54,122 nucleotides of DNA. It comes from Mycobacterium sp. E787 (lineage in GTDB: Bacteria > Actinomycetota > Actinomycetes > Mycobacteriales > Mycobacteriaceae). A model generated the notes under the pieces. The model was not told the DNA's origin. It saw only the letters and a program-made list of their open reading frames with translations, and searched no databases. Shown in pieces: positions 39,873 through 48,531 of this stretch (positions are counted from its first letter, which is position 1; each line of letters begins with the position of its first letter). The stretch spans positions 1 through 54,122 of the forward strand of contig NZ_LZKL01000100.1 of the NCBI RefSeq assembly GCF_001668725.1. The letters run 5' to 3'. The position numbers were made by a program, and so were the translations under genes.

Positions 39873-41675
39873 GTGCGTGAGTACAGTGTCCCCGCCCGCT
39901 TTACCGTCGGCGAGCACGAAAGCGTCGCGGCCATGGTCTTCGACCACGAGCGCGATGACCCGAGCTTCGTCATCTTTCAGCGCCAGGTCGACGGCGTGTG
40001 GACCGACGTCACGTGCGCCGAGGCGGCCAGGCATGTCCGCTCGGCCGCGCTGGGTCTGATCTCCCTCGGCGTGCAGGCCGGCGACCGGGTGTCCATCTTC
40101 TCGGCCACCCGTTACGAGTGGGCGATCCTGGACCTGGCGATCCTCTCGGTGGGCGCGGTCACCGTGCCGATCTACGAGACGTCGTCGGCCGAGCAGGTGC
40201 GCTGGGTGCTGCAGGACTCCGAAGCGGTGGTGGCCTTCGCCGAGACCGACGCGCACGCCGCGATGGTCACCGAACTGACCACCGATCTGCCGGCTTTGCG
40301 CCGGGTGCTGCACATCGACGGATCGGGCCCCAAGGCGCTCGACCAGCTCGCCGACGCCGGCGCGGCGGTGGAGCCGGCCGAGCTGACCGCCCGCCTCGAG
40401 GCGCTGCGCGCCGACGACCCCGCGACCCTGATCTACACCTCGGGCACCACCGGCCGGCCCAAGGGCTGCCAGCTCACCCACTCCAACCTGCTCTACGAGT
40501 CCCGCGGCGCCAAGGAGTGCCTGCCGACGCTGCTGAACGAGGGCCAGCGGCTGCTGGTCTTCCTGCCGCTGGCTCACGTGCTGGCCCGGTCACTGACCCT
40601 GTCGGCGTTCGCGAACAAGGTCACGGTCGGGTTCACCAGCGACATCAAGAACCTGCTGCCGATGTTCGCGGTGTTCAAGCCGACGGTCGTGGTGTCGGTG
40701 CCGCGGGTGTTCGAGAAGGTCTACAACACCGCCGAGCAGAACGCCGTCAACGACGGCAAGGGGCGCATCTTCGCGATGGCCGTGCAAACGGCGGTCGACT
40801 GGAGCCAGGCCCACGACGACGGCGGGCCCGGGCTGCTGCTGCGTGCGAAGCACGCGTTGTTCGACCGGCTGGTCTACCACAAGTTGCGCACGGCGCTGGG
40901 CGGCGACTGCCACGCGTCGGTCTCGGGCGGTGCCCCGCTGGGCGCGCGGCTGGGCCACTTCTACCGCGGCGTCGGCCTGACCATCCACGAGGGCTACGGC
41001 CTGACCGAGACGAGCTCCGCCATCACGGTCAACCAGGTCGGCAGGGTCAAGATCGGGACGGTCGGCACCCTGCTGCCGGGCAACAGCATGCGCATCGCCG
41101 ACGACGGCGAGTTGCTGGTGCGCGGCGGCGTGGTCTTCGACGGCTACTGGCGCAACGAGCAGGCCACCAGCGACGCGTTCACGGACGGCTGGTTCAAGAC
41201 CGGCGACCTGGGGGCGCTGGACGAGGACGGCTTCCTGAAGATCACCGGCCGCAAGAAGGAGATCATCGTCACCGCCGGCGGCAAGAACGTCGCGCCCGCG
41301 GTGCTCGAGGACCAGCTGCGGGCGCACCCCCTGATCAGTCAGGCCATGGTGGTCGGCGACGCCAAGCCGTTCATCGGCGCGCTGATCACCATCGACCCGG
41401 AGGCGTTCGTCGGCTGGAAGGAGCGCAACCACAAGCCCGCCGAGGCGTCGGTCGGCGACCTGGCCACCGACCCGGACCTGTTCGCCGAGGTCGACGCGGC
41501 CGTCAAGAACGCCAACCTGGCGGTGTCGCACGCCGAGTCGATCCGCAAGTTCCGCATCCTGCCGGTCGACTTCACCGAGGACACCGGCGAGCTGACCCCG
41601 ACGATGAAGGTCAAGCGCAACGTGGTGGCCGAAAAGTTCGCCGCCGACATCGAATCGATCTACGAGAAGGATTAG
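39873..41675 (+). CDS. fadD15: Long-chain fatty acyl-CoA synthetase FadD15
   Basis: 600 residues; an ANL-family enzyme that activates fatty acids with ATP and CoA. The P-loop is LIYTSGTTGRPKGCQL, then EGYGLTETSSAITVN (A5 region), DGWFKTGDLG (A7) and ITGRKKEIIVTAGGKNVAP (A8/A10 region with the catalytic-type lysine motif). GTG at 39873 gives exactly the homologue length. A TAGGCT -10 at 39814-39819 could drive it. A strong hairpin follows the stop. Confidence 0.95.
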   Translation: MREYSVPARFTVGEHESVAAMVFDHERDDPSFVIFQRQVDGVWTDVTCAEAARHVRSAALGLISLGVQAGDRVSIFSATRYEWAILDLAILSVGAVTVPIYETSSAEQVRWVLQDSEAVVAFAETDAHAAMVTELTTDLPALRRVLHIDGSGPKALDQLADAGAAVEPAELTARLEALRADDPATLIYTSGTTGRPKGCQLTHSNLLYESRGAKECLPTLLNEGQRLLVFLPLAHVLARSLTLSAFANKVTVGFTSDIKNLLPMFAVFKPTVVVSVPRVFEKVYNTAEQNAVNDGKGRIFAMAVQTAVDWSQAHDDGGPGLLLRAKHALFDRLVYHKLRTALGGDCHASVSGGAPLGARLGHFYRGVGLTIHEGYGLTETSSAITVNQVGRVKIGTVGTLLPGNSMRIADDGELLVRGGVVFDGYWRNEQATSDAFTDGWFKTGDLGALDEDGFLKITGRKKEIIVTAGGKNVAPAVLEDQLRAHPLISQAMVVGDAKPFIGALITIDPEAFVGWKERNHKPAEASVGDLATDPDLFAEVDAAVKNANLAVSHAESIRKFRILPVDFTEDTGELTPTMKVKRNVVAEKFAADIESIYEKD

Positions 41676-41677
41676 CC

Positions 41678-41737
41678 GCGAGCAGACGCAAAAGTCCCCA
41701 TTTCGGCATGAAATCGGGGACTTTTGCGTCTGCTCGC
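41678..41737. terminator. Bidirectional 22-bp hairpin between fadD15 and pimB
   Basis: The arms 41678-41699 and 41716-41737 are exact 22-nt inverted repeats. They start gcgagcagacgcaaaa and are extended by an inner atttc/gaaat pair. The hairpin sits between the convergent stops of fadD15 (41675) and pimB' (41743). It shares the core gcagacgcaaaag with the hairpin at 32052-32101. It should terminate both transcripts. Confidence 0.75.
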
Positions 41738-41742
41738 CACAC

Positions 41743-42876
41743 TTAGCCGCCCAGCAGTTCGCCCAGCCGGGCGGCCAGCGTGTCCCAGCGCCACTGCGAG
41801 GTCACCCAGGCGCGCCCGGCCGCGCCCATCGCGGCGGCCCGGTCGGGATCGGCCAGCAATTCGGTGACGGCCTCGCCGACCTCGTCCACCGAGCGGCCGT
41901 CCACCACCAGCCCAGTCTTGTTGTGCTGCACCGTTTCCGGGGCCCCACCGGACAGGCCGGCGATGACGGGCACGCCGGTCGCCGAGGCCTCGAGGAAGAC
42001 GATGCCCAGGCCCTCGACGTCCATCCCGGCGCCGCGGGTGCGGCACGGCATCGCGAACACGTCGGCCAGCGCGTGGTGGGCCGGCAGTTCGGCGGCCTGC
42101 ACGCCGCCGGTGAACGTCACATCCTCGGCCACGCCGCGATCGCGGGCCAGCGTGCGCAACGCCTCGAGGTACGGTCCGCCGCCGACGACGACCAGCGCCG
42201 CCCCGTCGACGCGCCGCCGGATCGACGGCAACGCCTTGATCAGCGCGTCCTGGCCCTTGCGCGGCACCAGCCGCGACAGACACACGACGACCGGCCGCTC
42301 GCCCAGCCCGTAGCGGGCGCGCAGCTCGGCCCGGGCGGCGGGGTCGGGCCGGAACCGGTCGGTGTCCACCCCGGGCGGCAGGTACTCCAGCCGCGCCGCG
42401 GGCCCGAAGGCCGACGCGAAGCGCGAACGCGTGTAGCGGCTCACGAAGGTCACGACGTCGGTGCTGTCGCCGATGCGACGCAGCACCGACCGCGCGACCG
42501 GCAGCATCGACCAGCCCACCTCGTGGCCGTGGGTGCTGGCCAGCACGCGGGTGGCGCCGGCCTGCCGGGCGCGCGGCGCCAGCAGCGCCAGCGGCGCGGC
42601 CGCGCCGAACCAGACGGTGTCGATGCCGTGCTCGCGAATCAGCCGGCGCATCCGGGCGTCCACCGCCGGGCCGGGCAGCATCAGGGTGCCGGGGTGGCGC
42701 ACCACGCGGTAGCCGGCGGCGGCGGCCGAGTCATCGAAGGCGTCGGCCCCCTTCCATTGCGGCGCGTACACCGTCACCGAATGCTGCGTCAGTCGGCCGA
42801 CGAACTCGCCCAGGTAGGACTGGATGCCGCCCGGGCGGGGCGGAAAGTCGTTGGTTACCAGCAGGACCCGGCTCAC
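41743..42876 (-). CDS. pimB: PIM mannosyltransferase PimB' (GT4)
   Basis: 377 residues; a GDP-mannose-dependent GT-B enzyme that adds the second mannose to PIM1 on the cytoplasmic face of the membrane. N-terminal VLLVTNDFPPRPGGIQSYL, then the THGHEVGW motif, CLSRLVPRKGQDALIKALP and the donor site RGAGMDVEGLGIVFLEASATG with the EX7E acidic residues. GTG at 42876 is conserved; the longer frame covers the upstream gene end. 10 nt separate it from the HExxH gene upstream. Confidence 0.93.
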   Translation of the reverse strand: MSRVLLVTNDFPPRPGGIQSYLGEFVGRLTQHSVTVYAPQWKGADAFDDSAAAAGYRVVRHPGTLMLPGPAVDARMRRLIREHGIDTVWFGAAAPLALLAPRARQAGATRVLASTHGHEVGWSMLPVARSVLRRIGDSTDVVTFVSRYTRSRFASAFGPAARLEYLPPGVDTDRFRPDPAARAELRARYGLGERPVVVCLSRLVPRKGQDALIKALPSIRRRVDGAALVVVGGGPYLEALRTLARDRGVAEDVTFTGGVQAAELPAHHALADVFAMPCRTRGAGMDVEGLGIVFLEASATGVPVIAGLSGGAPETVQHNKTGLVVDGRSVDEVGEAVTELLADPDRAAAMGAAGRAWVTSQWRWDTLAARLGELLGG

Positions 42877-42886
42877 CTGGGTCAGG

Positions 42887-43801
42887 CTAGCGGGCCAGCC
42901 ATTGGTGCCATCGCACCAGCAGGCCGGCCGTGTCGGTGCCGAGGACGTCGTGCACCGCGGTGGGCACGTCGGCGTGGCCGATCCCGCATGCGGCCAGGTA
43001 CAGGTCACGCAACTTCGGCGCCCCGTAGGTGTCGGCGACGAAGCGGGCGAACCACCATGCCTTGTCGTACGCCAGCGAGCGCTGGGGACCCGGCTCGTCC
43101 AGCTCGCTGTCGGCCGGCATCGTCAGCGGCACCGGCAGTGCGTCGGCGGGCACCGCGGTCTGCGGCCGGGCGACGAAGTCGGCGACCCCTTCGGTGAGCC
43201 ACCGGGGCGCGTCCGCGGCGGTGTCGGCGCGGGCGGCGTAGTGAAACAGCTCGTGCGTCAACACAATTCGCAGCGCGCTTTCGTTCATGGTCACCGCGCC
43301 CGGGGCGAAGACGATCCGTTGACCGAAAGCGGCGTGGTGGGTGGGATCGACGCGGTCGGCCACCGTCACGGCCGCGATGTCGGCCCACTGCGACGCCGGT
43401 CCCCCGCCGGCGGCGGCCCGGAACTGTTCGTCCGAGCCGGTGGCGAGGATCGAGATGTCGTGCGGCCAGTCGCCGCCCCAGAAGGACGTCACCGCGGTGA
43501 TCGCGCCACCGATGCCGGAGGCCACCCGCGACAGCAGCCGGTCGCTGACGGCGCCGCCCAGGCCGACGAGCCGGACCGTACGGTCGCCGACGACCAGCGA
43601 CCTCGCCGCGGCGCCCACCTGGCTGCGGGCGGGCGTGACCAGCTGCGCGTGCCGGGCCTTGCCGTCGCCGGCCGCGTCGAACGGCACGGCCGCGGCCACG
43701 ATCAGCTCGAGGGCGAACACCCAGGCCAGCAGGAGCGGCAGCCGACGCCGCCGACTGAGGGGGTCAGTAGCGACGGGCGTCGTGGATCGGGCCGGCGGCA
43801 T
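42887..43801 (-). CDS. Exported HExxH metallopeptidase-like protein (Rv2189c-like)
   Basis: A 304-residue protein. RRRRLPLLLAWVFALELIVAAAVP (about 17-40, shown in part) is a signal or anchor segment; the rest is periplasmic. A zinc-protease motif HELFH is at 183-187 (LTHELFHYAA), with a downstream glutamate E204 in WLTEGVADF, as in gluzincins of the peptidase MA type. ATG at 43801 lies inside the end of the RipC-like gene (38-nt overlap), so the two are probably translated together. The substrate is unknown; a wall or exported protein target is likely. Confidence 0.82.
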   Translation of the reverse strand: MPPARSTTPVATDPLSRRRRLPLLLAWVFALELIVAAAVPFDAAGDGKARHAQLVTPARSQVGAAARSLVVGDRTVRLVGLGGAVSDRLLSRVASGIGGAITAVTSFWGGDWPHDISILATGSDEQFRAAAGGGPASQWADIAAVTVADRVDPTHHAAFGQRIVFAPGAVTMNESALRIVLTHELFHYAARADTAADAPRWLTEGVADFVARPQTAVPADALPVPLTMPADSELDEPGPQRSLAYDKAWWFARFVADTYGAPKLRDLYLAACGIGHADVPTAVHDVLGTDTAGLLVRWHQWLAR

Positions 43802-44912
43802 TCATCGGCACCACCCGCACCGGCACGCCGTAGGTGGAGGAGTGGATGACCATCCCGTCGCCGACGTAGATGCCGCTGTGCGACGCATCGGAGTAGAAGG
43901 TCACCACGTCGCCGGGCTGCAGGTCCGACAGCGCCACCGGCTGACCGCCTTGAGCCTGCGCCTGGCTGGAGTGCGGCAGCGAGATGCCGGCCTGCTGGAA
44001 CGCCCACATCACCAACCCGGAGCAGTCGAAAGCGCCGGGTGAGGCGCCGCCCCACACATAGGACGAGCCGACCTGGGTCAGCGCCGCCTGCACGACGGTC
44101 GCGCGGTCACCGCCGCCCACGCCGCCGGGGGGCAGCATCCCCGGCATCCCGGGCATCCCGGGCATCATTCCGGCGGGTTGCGGAGCGTCGGCGGGCGGCG
44201 GTCCGCCCGGCGGCGGCACCGCGTCCGGCGCCGGCGCACCTGGCGGCGGCGCGGCCGCCGGGACCTGCCCGGGGTCGGCGAGCGCCGTGCGTTGCTCCGG
44301 CGTCAGGGCCACGTACTGCGATTTGACGACGGCGATCTGCACCTGCAGCTGGCTCTGCTTGGACTGCAGGCTCGCGCGGACCGCGGCGGCCTGCTCAGCG
44401 GCGCTCTTGGCGTCGGCCGCGGACTTGGCGGAGGCCTGCTCGGCCTTGGCGGCCTGCTCGCTGGCGGCCCGGAAGCTCGTCATCTGCGTGCGCATCTGCG
44501 CCGCCATCAGCCGCTGCACGGCCAGCTTGTCGATGAGGCCCTGCGGCGATCCCGCGGTCAGCATGGCCTCCATGCCGTCGACGCGGCCGCCCATGTATTG
44601 CGCGGCGGCGAGCTTGTTGACGGCGCCCTGGAAGGAGGCCAGGCGCGCCTTCGCCGAATCCACGGCGGCCTGGTCGTCGGCGTGCTTCTTTTCCGCCGCC
44701 TGCTGGACCGCCAGCTTCTTGTTCAGGTCGAGCTGCGCGCTGTGCATCGCCTCGGTGGTCTGTTCTGCCTGGCGGGACAGCTGATTCAGTTTGGCCAGCG
44801 CGTCCTCGGCCGGATCGGCCACGGAGTTCGCGGCGAAAACCCCCGAGAAGACCACCAAGCCCGCTAACGTACCTAGGGCAGAACGTGTGATGACACGCGC
44901 ACAGGGGTACAT
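43764..44912 (-). CDS. RipC-like NlpC/P60 peptidoglycan endopeptidase (Rv2190c-like)
   Basis: About 382 residues, exported by a signal peptide (hydrophobic core near 11-27, likely cleavage SVA-DP near 32). A long coiled coil (34-200) follows, then a Pro-rich linker with MPGMPGMPGM, and the NlpC/P60 domain with C297 (AFDCSGLVMW), H345 (SHSGIYVG) and H357. It should cut D-Glu-mDAP stem bonds during wall remodelling. The ATG at 44912 has GAGG 9 nt upstream; ATG 44936 is the alternative, matching homologue length. Confidence 0.93.
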   Translation of the reverse strand: MYPCARVITRSALGTLAGLVVFSGVFAANSVADPAEDALAKLNQLSRQAEQTTEAMHSAQLDLNKKLAVQQAAEKKHADDQAAVDSAKARLASFQGAVNKLAAAQYMGGRVDGMEAMLTAGSPQGLIDKLAVQRLMAAQMRTQMTSFRAASEQAAKAEQASAKSAADAKSAAEQAAAVRASLQSKQSQLQVQIAVVKSQYVALTPEQRTALADPGQVPAAAPPPGAPAPDAVPPPGGPPPADAPQPAGMMPGMPGMPGMLPPGGVGGGDRATVVQAALTQVGSSYVWGGASPGAFDCSGLVMWAFQQAGISLPHSSQAQAQGGQPVALSDLQPGDVVTFYSDASHSGIYVGDGMVIHSSTYGVPVRVVPMNAAGPIHDARRY

Positions 44913-45121
44913 AGAGTCGAGCCTCAAAATTTGCATCCTTAAACGGCCTGGACTGGCACTGCAGGAGCGCCGTCGGACTAGTTTAGGTCTCAAACAGGTT
45001 ACGAAACGATATCGACGTTTGTCCAAACCGGATCGTTAAGAAATCGGAAAGATTTCTGTCGTTACTATGTGAATGTTGGCAATCCCCTAAGACGCTTGAG
45101 CGGTTTTGGCGCACAAGGCAA

Positions 45122-45367
45122 TTAGGCTACACCGGCCCCACGGTCCCGACGAATCGGCACCAGCCGCAGCCTCGGCGCCAGCCCGGCATCGGCGAGCACC
45201 TCGAGTGCGGCCCGTTCGTCGTGCAACAGGGTCTCCGGAACGCCGAGCAACACGCTGACCACGCAGTCGCGGCATCCCGGGCCGCGCACCGCGCACTCGT
45301 CGCAGTCGATCACCACCGGTGCCTCCGGACCGGACGCCGCCTCGCCCTTGCCGCTGCCGTATGCCAT
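45122..45367 (-). CDS. Small CXXC-CXXC protein
   Basis: An 81-residue protein with four cysteines in CDEC-x6-CRDC (residues 22-35) preceded by VVI, followed by VVSVLLG and a Leu/Arg-rich C-terminus. The cysteine spacing suggests a zinc knuckle or small Fe-S site. GAGAGGACGG lies a few nt before the ATG. It is transcribed toward the RipC-like gene and is divergent from the nuclease gene. I do not recognise a named family; function unknown. Confidence 0.72.
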   Translation of the reverse strand: MAYGSGKGEAASGPEAPVVIDCDECAVRGPGCRDCVVSVLLGVPETLLHDERAALEVLADAGLAPRLRLVPIRRDRGAGVA

Positions 45368-45500
45368 CTCGGGCCGTCCTCTCGGTCGTTCGAACGCTGA
45401 AGTTTCGCGCGCTGATCCGCACGCTAGCCGGGGGCACCGACATCGAATCCGCCGTCGATCCGCCCGGCGTGGGAAGCAGACCGCTGTCGGTGCGAGTGCC

Positions 45501-45506
45501 TAACCT
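45501..45506 (+). promoter_or_regulatory. -10 element of a probable leaderless nuclease promoter
   Basis: TAACCT ends 8 nt before the ATG of the DnaQ/GIY-YIG gene at 45514, placing transcription start at or one base before that codon. No ribosome binding site is visible. Confidence 0.45.
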
Positions 45507-45513
45507 CTCCGCC

Positions 45514-47427
45514 ATGAGTGGTGCGGCTCAGCTGAGTTTCGCCGACTTGGGAGCGCGCTGGCACTCGGCCGCCACCCCGATCGACGAAATCCCGTTGCGC
45601 GAAACCACTTTCGTCGTCGTGGACCTGGAGACCACCGGCGGACGCACCAAGAGCGCCGACGGCGGACCGTGCGACGCCATCACCGAGATCGGGGCGGTCA
45701 AAGTGCGCGGCGGCGTCGTGCTCGGCGAGTTCGCCACCCTCGTGGACCCGCAGCGCGCCATCCCGCCCCAGATCGTGCGGCTCACCGGGATCACCACGGC
45801 GATGGTGTGCGACGCCCCGACCATCGACGCCGTGCTGCCGATGTTTTTCGAGTTCGCCGGCCTGGACCACGGGGCGGTGCTCGTGGCCCACAACGCCGGG
45901 TTCGACGTGGGGTTCCTGCGGGCCGCCGCGCAGCGCTGCGCCATCCCCTGGCCCCGTCCCCAGGTGCTGTGCACCGTGCGCCTGGCCCGCCGGGTGCTCG
46001 GCCGCGAGGAGGCCCCCAGCGTGCGGCTGGCCGCCCTGGCGCGGCTGTTCGCGGTGGCCACCCAACCGACGCACCGCGCGCTCGACGACGCCCGGGCGAC
46101 CGTCGACGTCCTGCACGCGCTCATCGAGCGAGTGGGCAACCAGGGCGTGCACACCTATGCCGACCTGCGCTCGTATCTGCCCGACGTGACGCCCGCCCAG
46201 CGCAGCAAACGCGTTCTCGCGGAAGGCCTTCCGCACCGGCCCGGCGTGTACCTGTTCCGCGGTCCGGCGGGTGAAGTGCTCTATGTCGGGACCGCCGTCG
46301 ACCTGCGGCGCCGGGTCGGCCAGTACTTCACCGGCGCGGATCCCCGCGGCCGGATGAAGGAGATGGTCACGCTGGCCGGCGCGGTCGACCATGTCGAGTG
46401 CGCGCATGCGCTGGAGGCCGGCGTGCGGGAGCTGCGGTTGCTGGCCGCGCACGCCCCGCCCTACAACCGGCGGTCGAGGTTCCCGCAGCGGTGGTGGTGG
46501 CTGGTGCTGAGCGACGAGCCATTCCCGCGGCTGTCGGCGATCCGGGCTCCGCGGCACGACCGCGCCGTCGGCCCGTTCCGGTCCCGCACCGATGCGATCG
46601 ACACGGCGGCGCTGCTGGCGCGGTTCACCGGCCTGCGGACGTGCACCGCGCGGCTGGGCCGTTCGGCCCTGCACGGACCGGCCTGCCCGGAGGTCGAGGT
46701 GTCGCCGTGCCCGGCCGCCCGGGGTGTCACCGCCACCCGGTACGCGGCGGCCGTGGCGGGGGCCGGGGCGCTGATCGACGGGCTGGACAACGCCGCGCTG
46801 GCCGCCGCCGTGCGCCACGTCGCCTCGCTTGCCGAGCAACGCCACTTCGAGAGCGCCGCGCGCCTGCGCGACCGCACCGCCACCGCCATCGAGACGCTGT
46901 GGCGCGGCCAGCGGCTGCGGTCGCTGGCCGCGGTGCCCGAGCTGATCGCCGCCGCGCCCGATGGTCAGGGCGGCTACCACCTCACCGTGATCCGCTACGG
47001 CCAACTCGCCGCGGCCGGGGCCGCCAGGCGCGGGGTGCCCCCGATGCCGGTGGTCGACGCCCTTCGGGCCGGCGCGCAGACGATCCTGCCGACGGCGGCC
47101 CCGCTGGGCGGCGCGCTGGTCGAGGAGACCGCGCTCGTCGCGCGGTGGCTGGCCACCCCAGGGGTGCGCATCGTGCGGGTGGCCGGCGTTGACGATGCCG
47201 GGTGGAGCACCCCGCTGCGGTCGGCCGGCGCCTGGTCGGCGTGGGCGGCCCTGGCGCGTTCGGCGCGGCTGGCCTGGCAACAGGATCCGGCGCAGGGGGG
47301 CTCAGAGCTGCTGGCCGAACCGCACCCATCGCGCGAGCAGGTGTTCGGCCGCTCCGGAGTCGATGGCCGCGCAGGCGCGCCGCAGCCCGTCCTCCCAGGC
47401 CGGCAGCCATTCAGCACGGCTGGATAG
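45514..47427 (+). CDS. DnaQ-exonuclease / GIY-YIG (Cho-like) DNA repair nuclease (Rv2191-like)
   Basis: 637 residues in two catalytic parts. N-terminal DEDDh exonuclease: D37 and E39 (VVVDLETTGG), D131 (HNAGFDVGFL), H187 and D192 (THRALDDARATVD). A UvrC-like GIY-YIG endonuclease follows: PGVYLF (243-248) and LYVGTAVDLRRRVGQYF (256-272). A UVR-like helical segment (LAEQRHFESAARLRDR) lies after it. Helix-hairpin-helix repeats of UvrC are missing, as in Cho. A role in nucleotide excision is inferred. The last 42 codons lie antisense over trpD and look non-conserved. Confidence 0.9.
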   Translation: MSGAAQLSFADLGARWHSAATPIDEIPLRETTFVVVDLETTGGRTKSADGGPCDAITEIGAVKVRGGVVLGEFATLVDPQRAIPPQIVRLTGITTAMVCDAPTIDAVLPMFFEFAGLDHGAVLVAHNAGFDVGFLRAAAQRCAIPWPRPQVLCTVRLARRVLGREEAPSVRLAALARLFAVATQPTHRALDDARATVDVLHALIERVGNQGVHTYADLRSYLPDVTPAQRSKRVLAEGLPHRPGVYLFRGPAGEVLYVGTAVDLRRRVGQYFTGADPRGRMKEMVTLAGAVDHVECAHALEAGVRELRLLAAHAPPYNRRSRFPQRWWWLVLSDEPFPRLSAIRAPRHDRAVGPFRSRTDAIDTAALLARFTGLRTCTARLGRSALHGPACPEVEVSPCPAARGVTATRYAAAVAGAGALIDGLDNAALAAAVRHVASLAEQRHFESAARLRDRTATAIETLWRGQRLRSLAAVPELIAAAPDGQGGYHLTVIRYGQLAAAGAARRGVPPMPVVDALRAGAQTILPTAAPLGGALVEETALVARWLATPGVRIVRVAGVDDAGWSTPLRSAGAWSAWAALARSARLAWQQDPAQGGSELLAEPHPSREQVFGRSGVDGRAGAPQPVLPGRQPFSTAG

Positions 47428-48393
47428 GCCGGCGTGCGCGACGATCGCCCCGGCGGCGTTGAGCACCACCGCATCGCGGACCGGGCCCTTGGCCCCGGCC
47501 AGCACCGCGCGCGCCTCCGCCGCGTTGGCCTGCGCGTCGCCGCCCAGCAGCTCGTGCAGCTCGGCCCGGGCGAACCCGAATCCGGCCGGATCGAACGTCA
47601 GCCGGTCCACCGTGCCGGCCTGCACCCGCCAGATCGTGCTGGTGGTCGTGGTGGTCAGCTCGTCGAGCCCGTCGTCGCCGTGCACCACCAGCACGCTGGA
47701 CCGGCGTGCCGCGAACACACCGGCCATCACCTCGGCGAGGCCGGCGAACGCGCAGCCGATCAGGCCCGCCCGCGGCCGAGCCGGATTGGTAAGCGGCCCA
47801 AGGAGATTGAACACGGTGGGCACCCCGAGCTCGCGGCGCACCGCGGATGTGTGCCGGTACGACGGGTGGAACAGCGGCGCGAAGCAGAACCCGATCCCGG
47901 TCTCGGCGAGGCTCCGCGCGACCTGGTCGGGCTCGAGGTCGATGCGCACCCCGAGCGCCTCGAGCGTGTCGGCGCCCCCGGACAGCGACGACGACGCCCG
48001 GTTGCCATGCTTGACCACCGGCACCCCCGCGGCGGCCACCACGATCGCGGCCATGGTGGACAGGTTGACCGTGTTGACGCCGTCGCCGCCGGTGCCGACG
48101 ATGTCGACGGCGTCGTCCGGGACCGCGCCCGCGGGCATCGGGCGGGCGTGGCGCAGCATCACGTCGGCCAGCTCGCTCACCTCGGCCGCGCTGGGCACCT
48201 TCATCGTCATCGCCACCGCGAAGGCGGCGATCTGGGCCGGGCCGGCCGCGCCGGCCATGATCTCGTCCATGGCCCAGGCGGCCTGGCCCTGCCCCAGTTC
48301 CTGACCGCCCGTCAGGCGGCCGAGCACCTGCGGCCACGACGGCGACTCCCCGGGGGCGCCCCGGGGAGGGCGGGCTTCAGGCGACGCGGCCAC
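47302..48393 (-). CDS. trpD: Anthranilate phosphoribosyltransferase TrpD
   Basis: 363 residues; joins PRPP to anthranilate in tryptophan synthesis. The PRPP loop is VDIVGTGGDGVNTVNLST, followed by VKHGNRASSSLSGGADTLEALG (anthranilate and PRPP sites) and FNLLGPLTNPARP. A stand-alone trpD outside a trp operon is normal in mycobacteria. The GTG start at 48393 is one choice; residues before about 18 are variable. Its 3' 126 nt overlap the end of the opposite nuclease gene. Confidence 0.96.
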   Translation of the reverse strand: MAASPEARPPRGAPGESPSWPQVLGRLTGGQELGQGQAAWAMDEIMAGAAGPAQIAAFAVAMTMKVPSAAEVSELADVMLRHARPMPAGAVPDDAVDIVGTGGDGVNTVNLSTMAAIVVAAAGVPVVKHGNRASSSLSGGADTLEALGVRIDLEPDQVARSLAETGIGFCFAPLFHPSYRHTSAVRRELGVPTVFNLLGPLTNPARPRAGLIGCAFAGLAEVMAGVFAARRSSVLVVHGDDGLDELTTTTTSTIWRVQAGTVDRLTFDPAGFGFARAELHELLGGDAQANAAEARAVLAGAKGPVRDAVVLNAAGAIVAHAGLSSRAEWLPAWEDGLRRACAAIDSGAAEHLLARWVRFGQQL

Positions 48394-48531
48394 GCGCCGA
48401 TGGTCCCACGAGGGTCAGCCGCCCGCCCAACCGTTGCTCCAAGCGCGCCGGTGGGGGCGGGCGGAACGCCGATTCGAGAAATTTCGGACCCGGGTAGAGT
48501 TCGACAACTACAAAGCGTCATACTTGCGGAT

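Noticed and set aside
44149..44164. CRISPR-like short repeat ggcatcccgggcat
   Set aside because: It is an in-frame coding repeat (MPGMPGM) in the linker of the RipC-like protein; no spacers or cas genes are present anywhere in the window.
44937..45118. Possible ydaO-type c-di-AMP riboswitch before the RipC-like gene
   Set aside because: The leader is long enough and the gene type fits, but I could not find the conserved paired elements of that riboswitch; only a small hairpin is visible.
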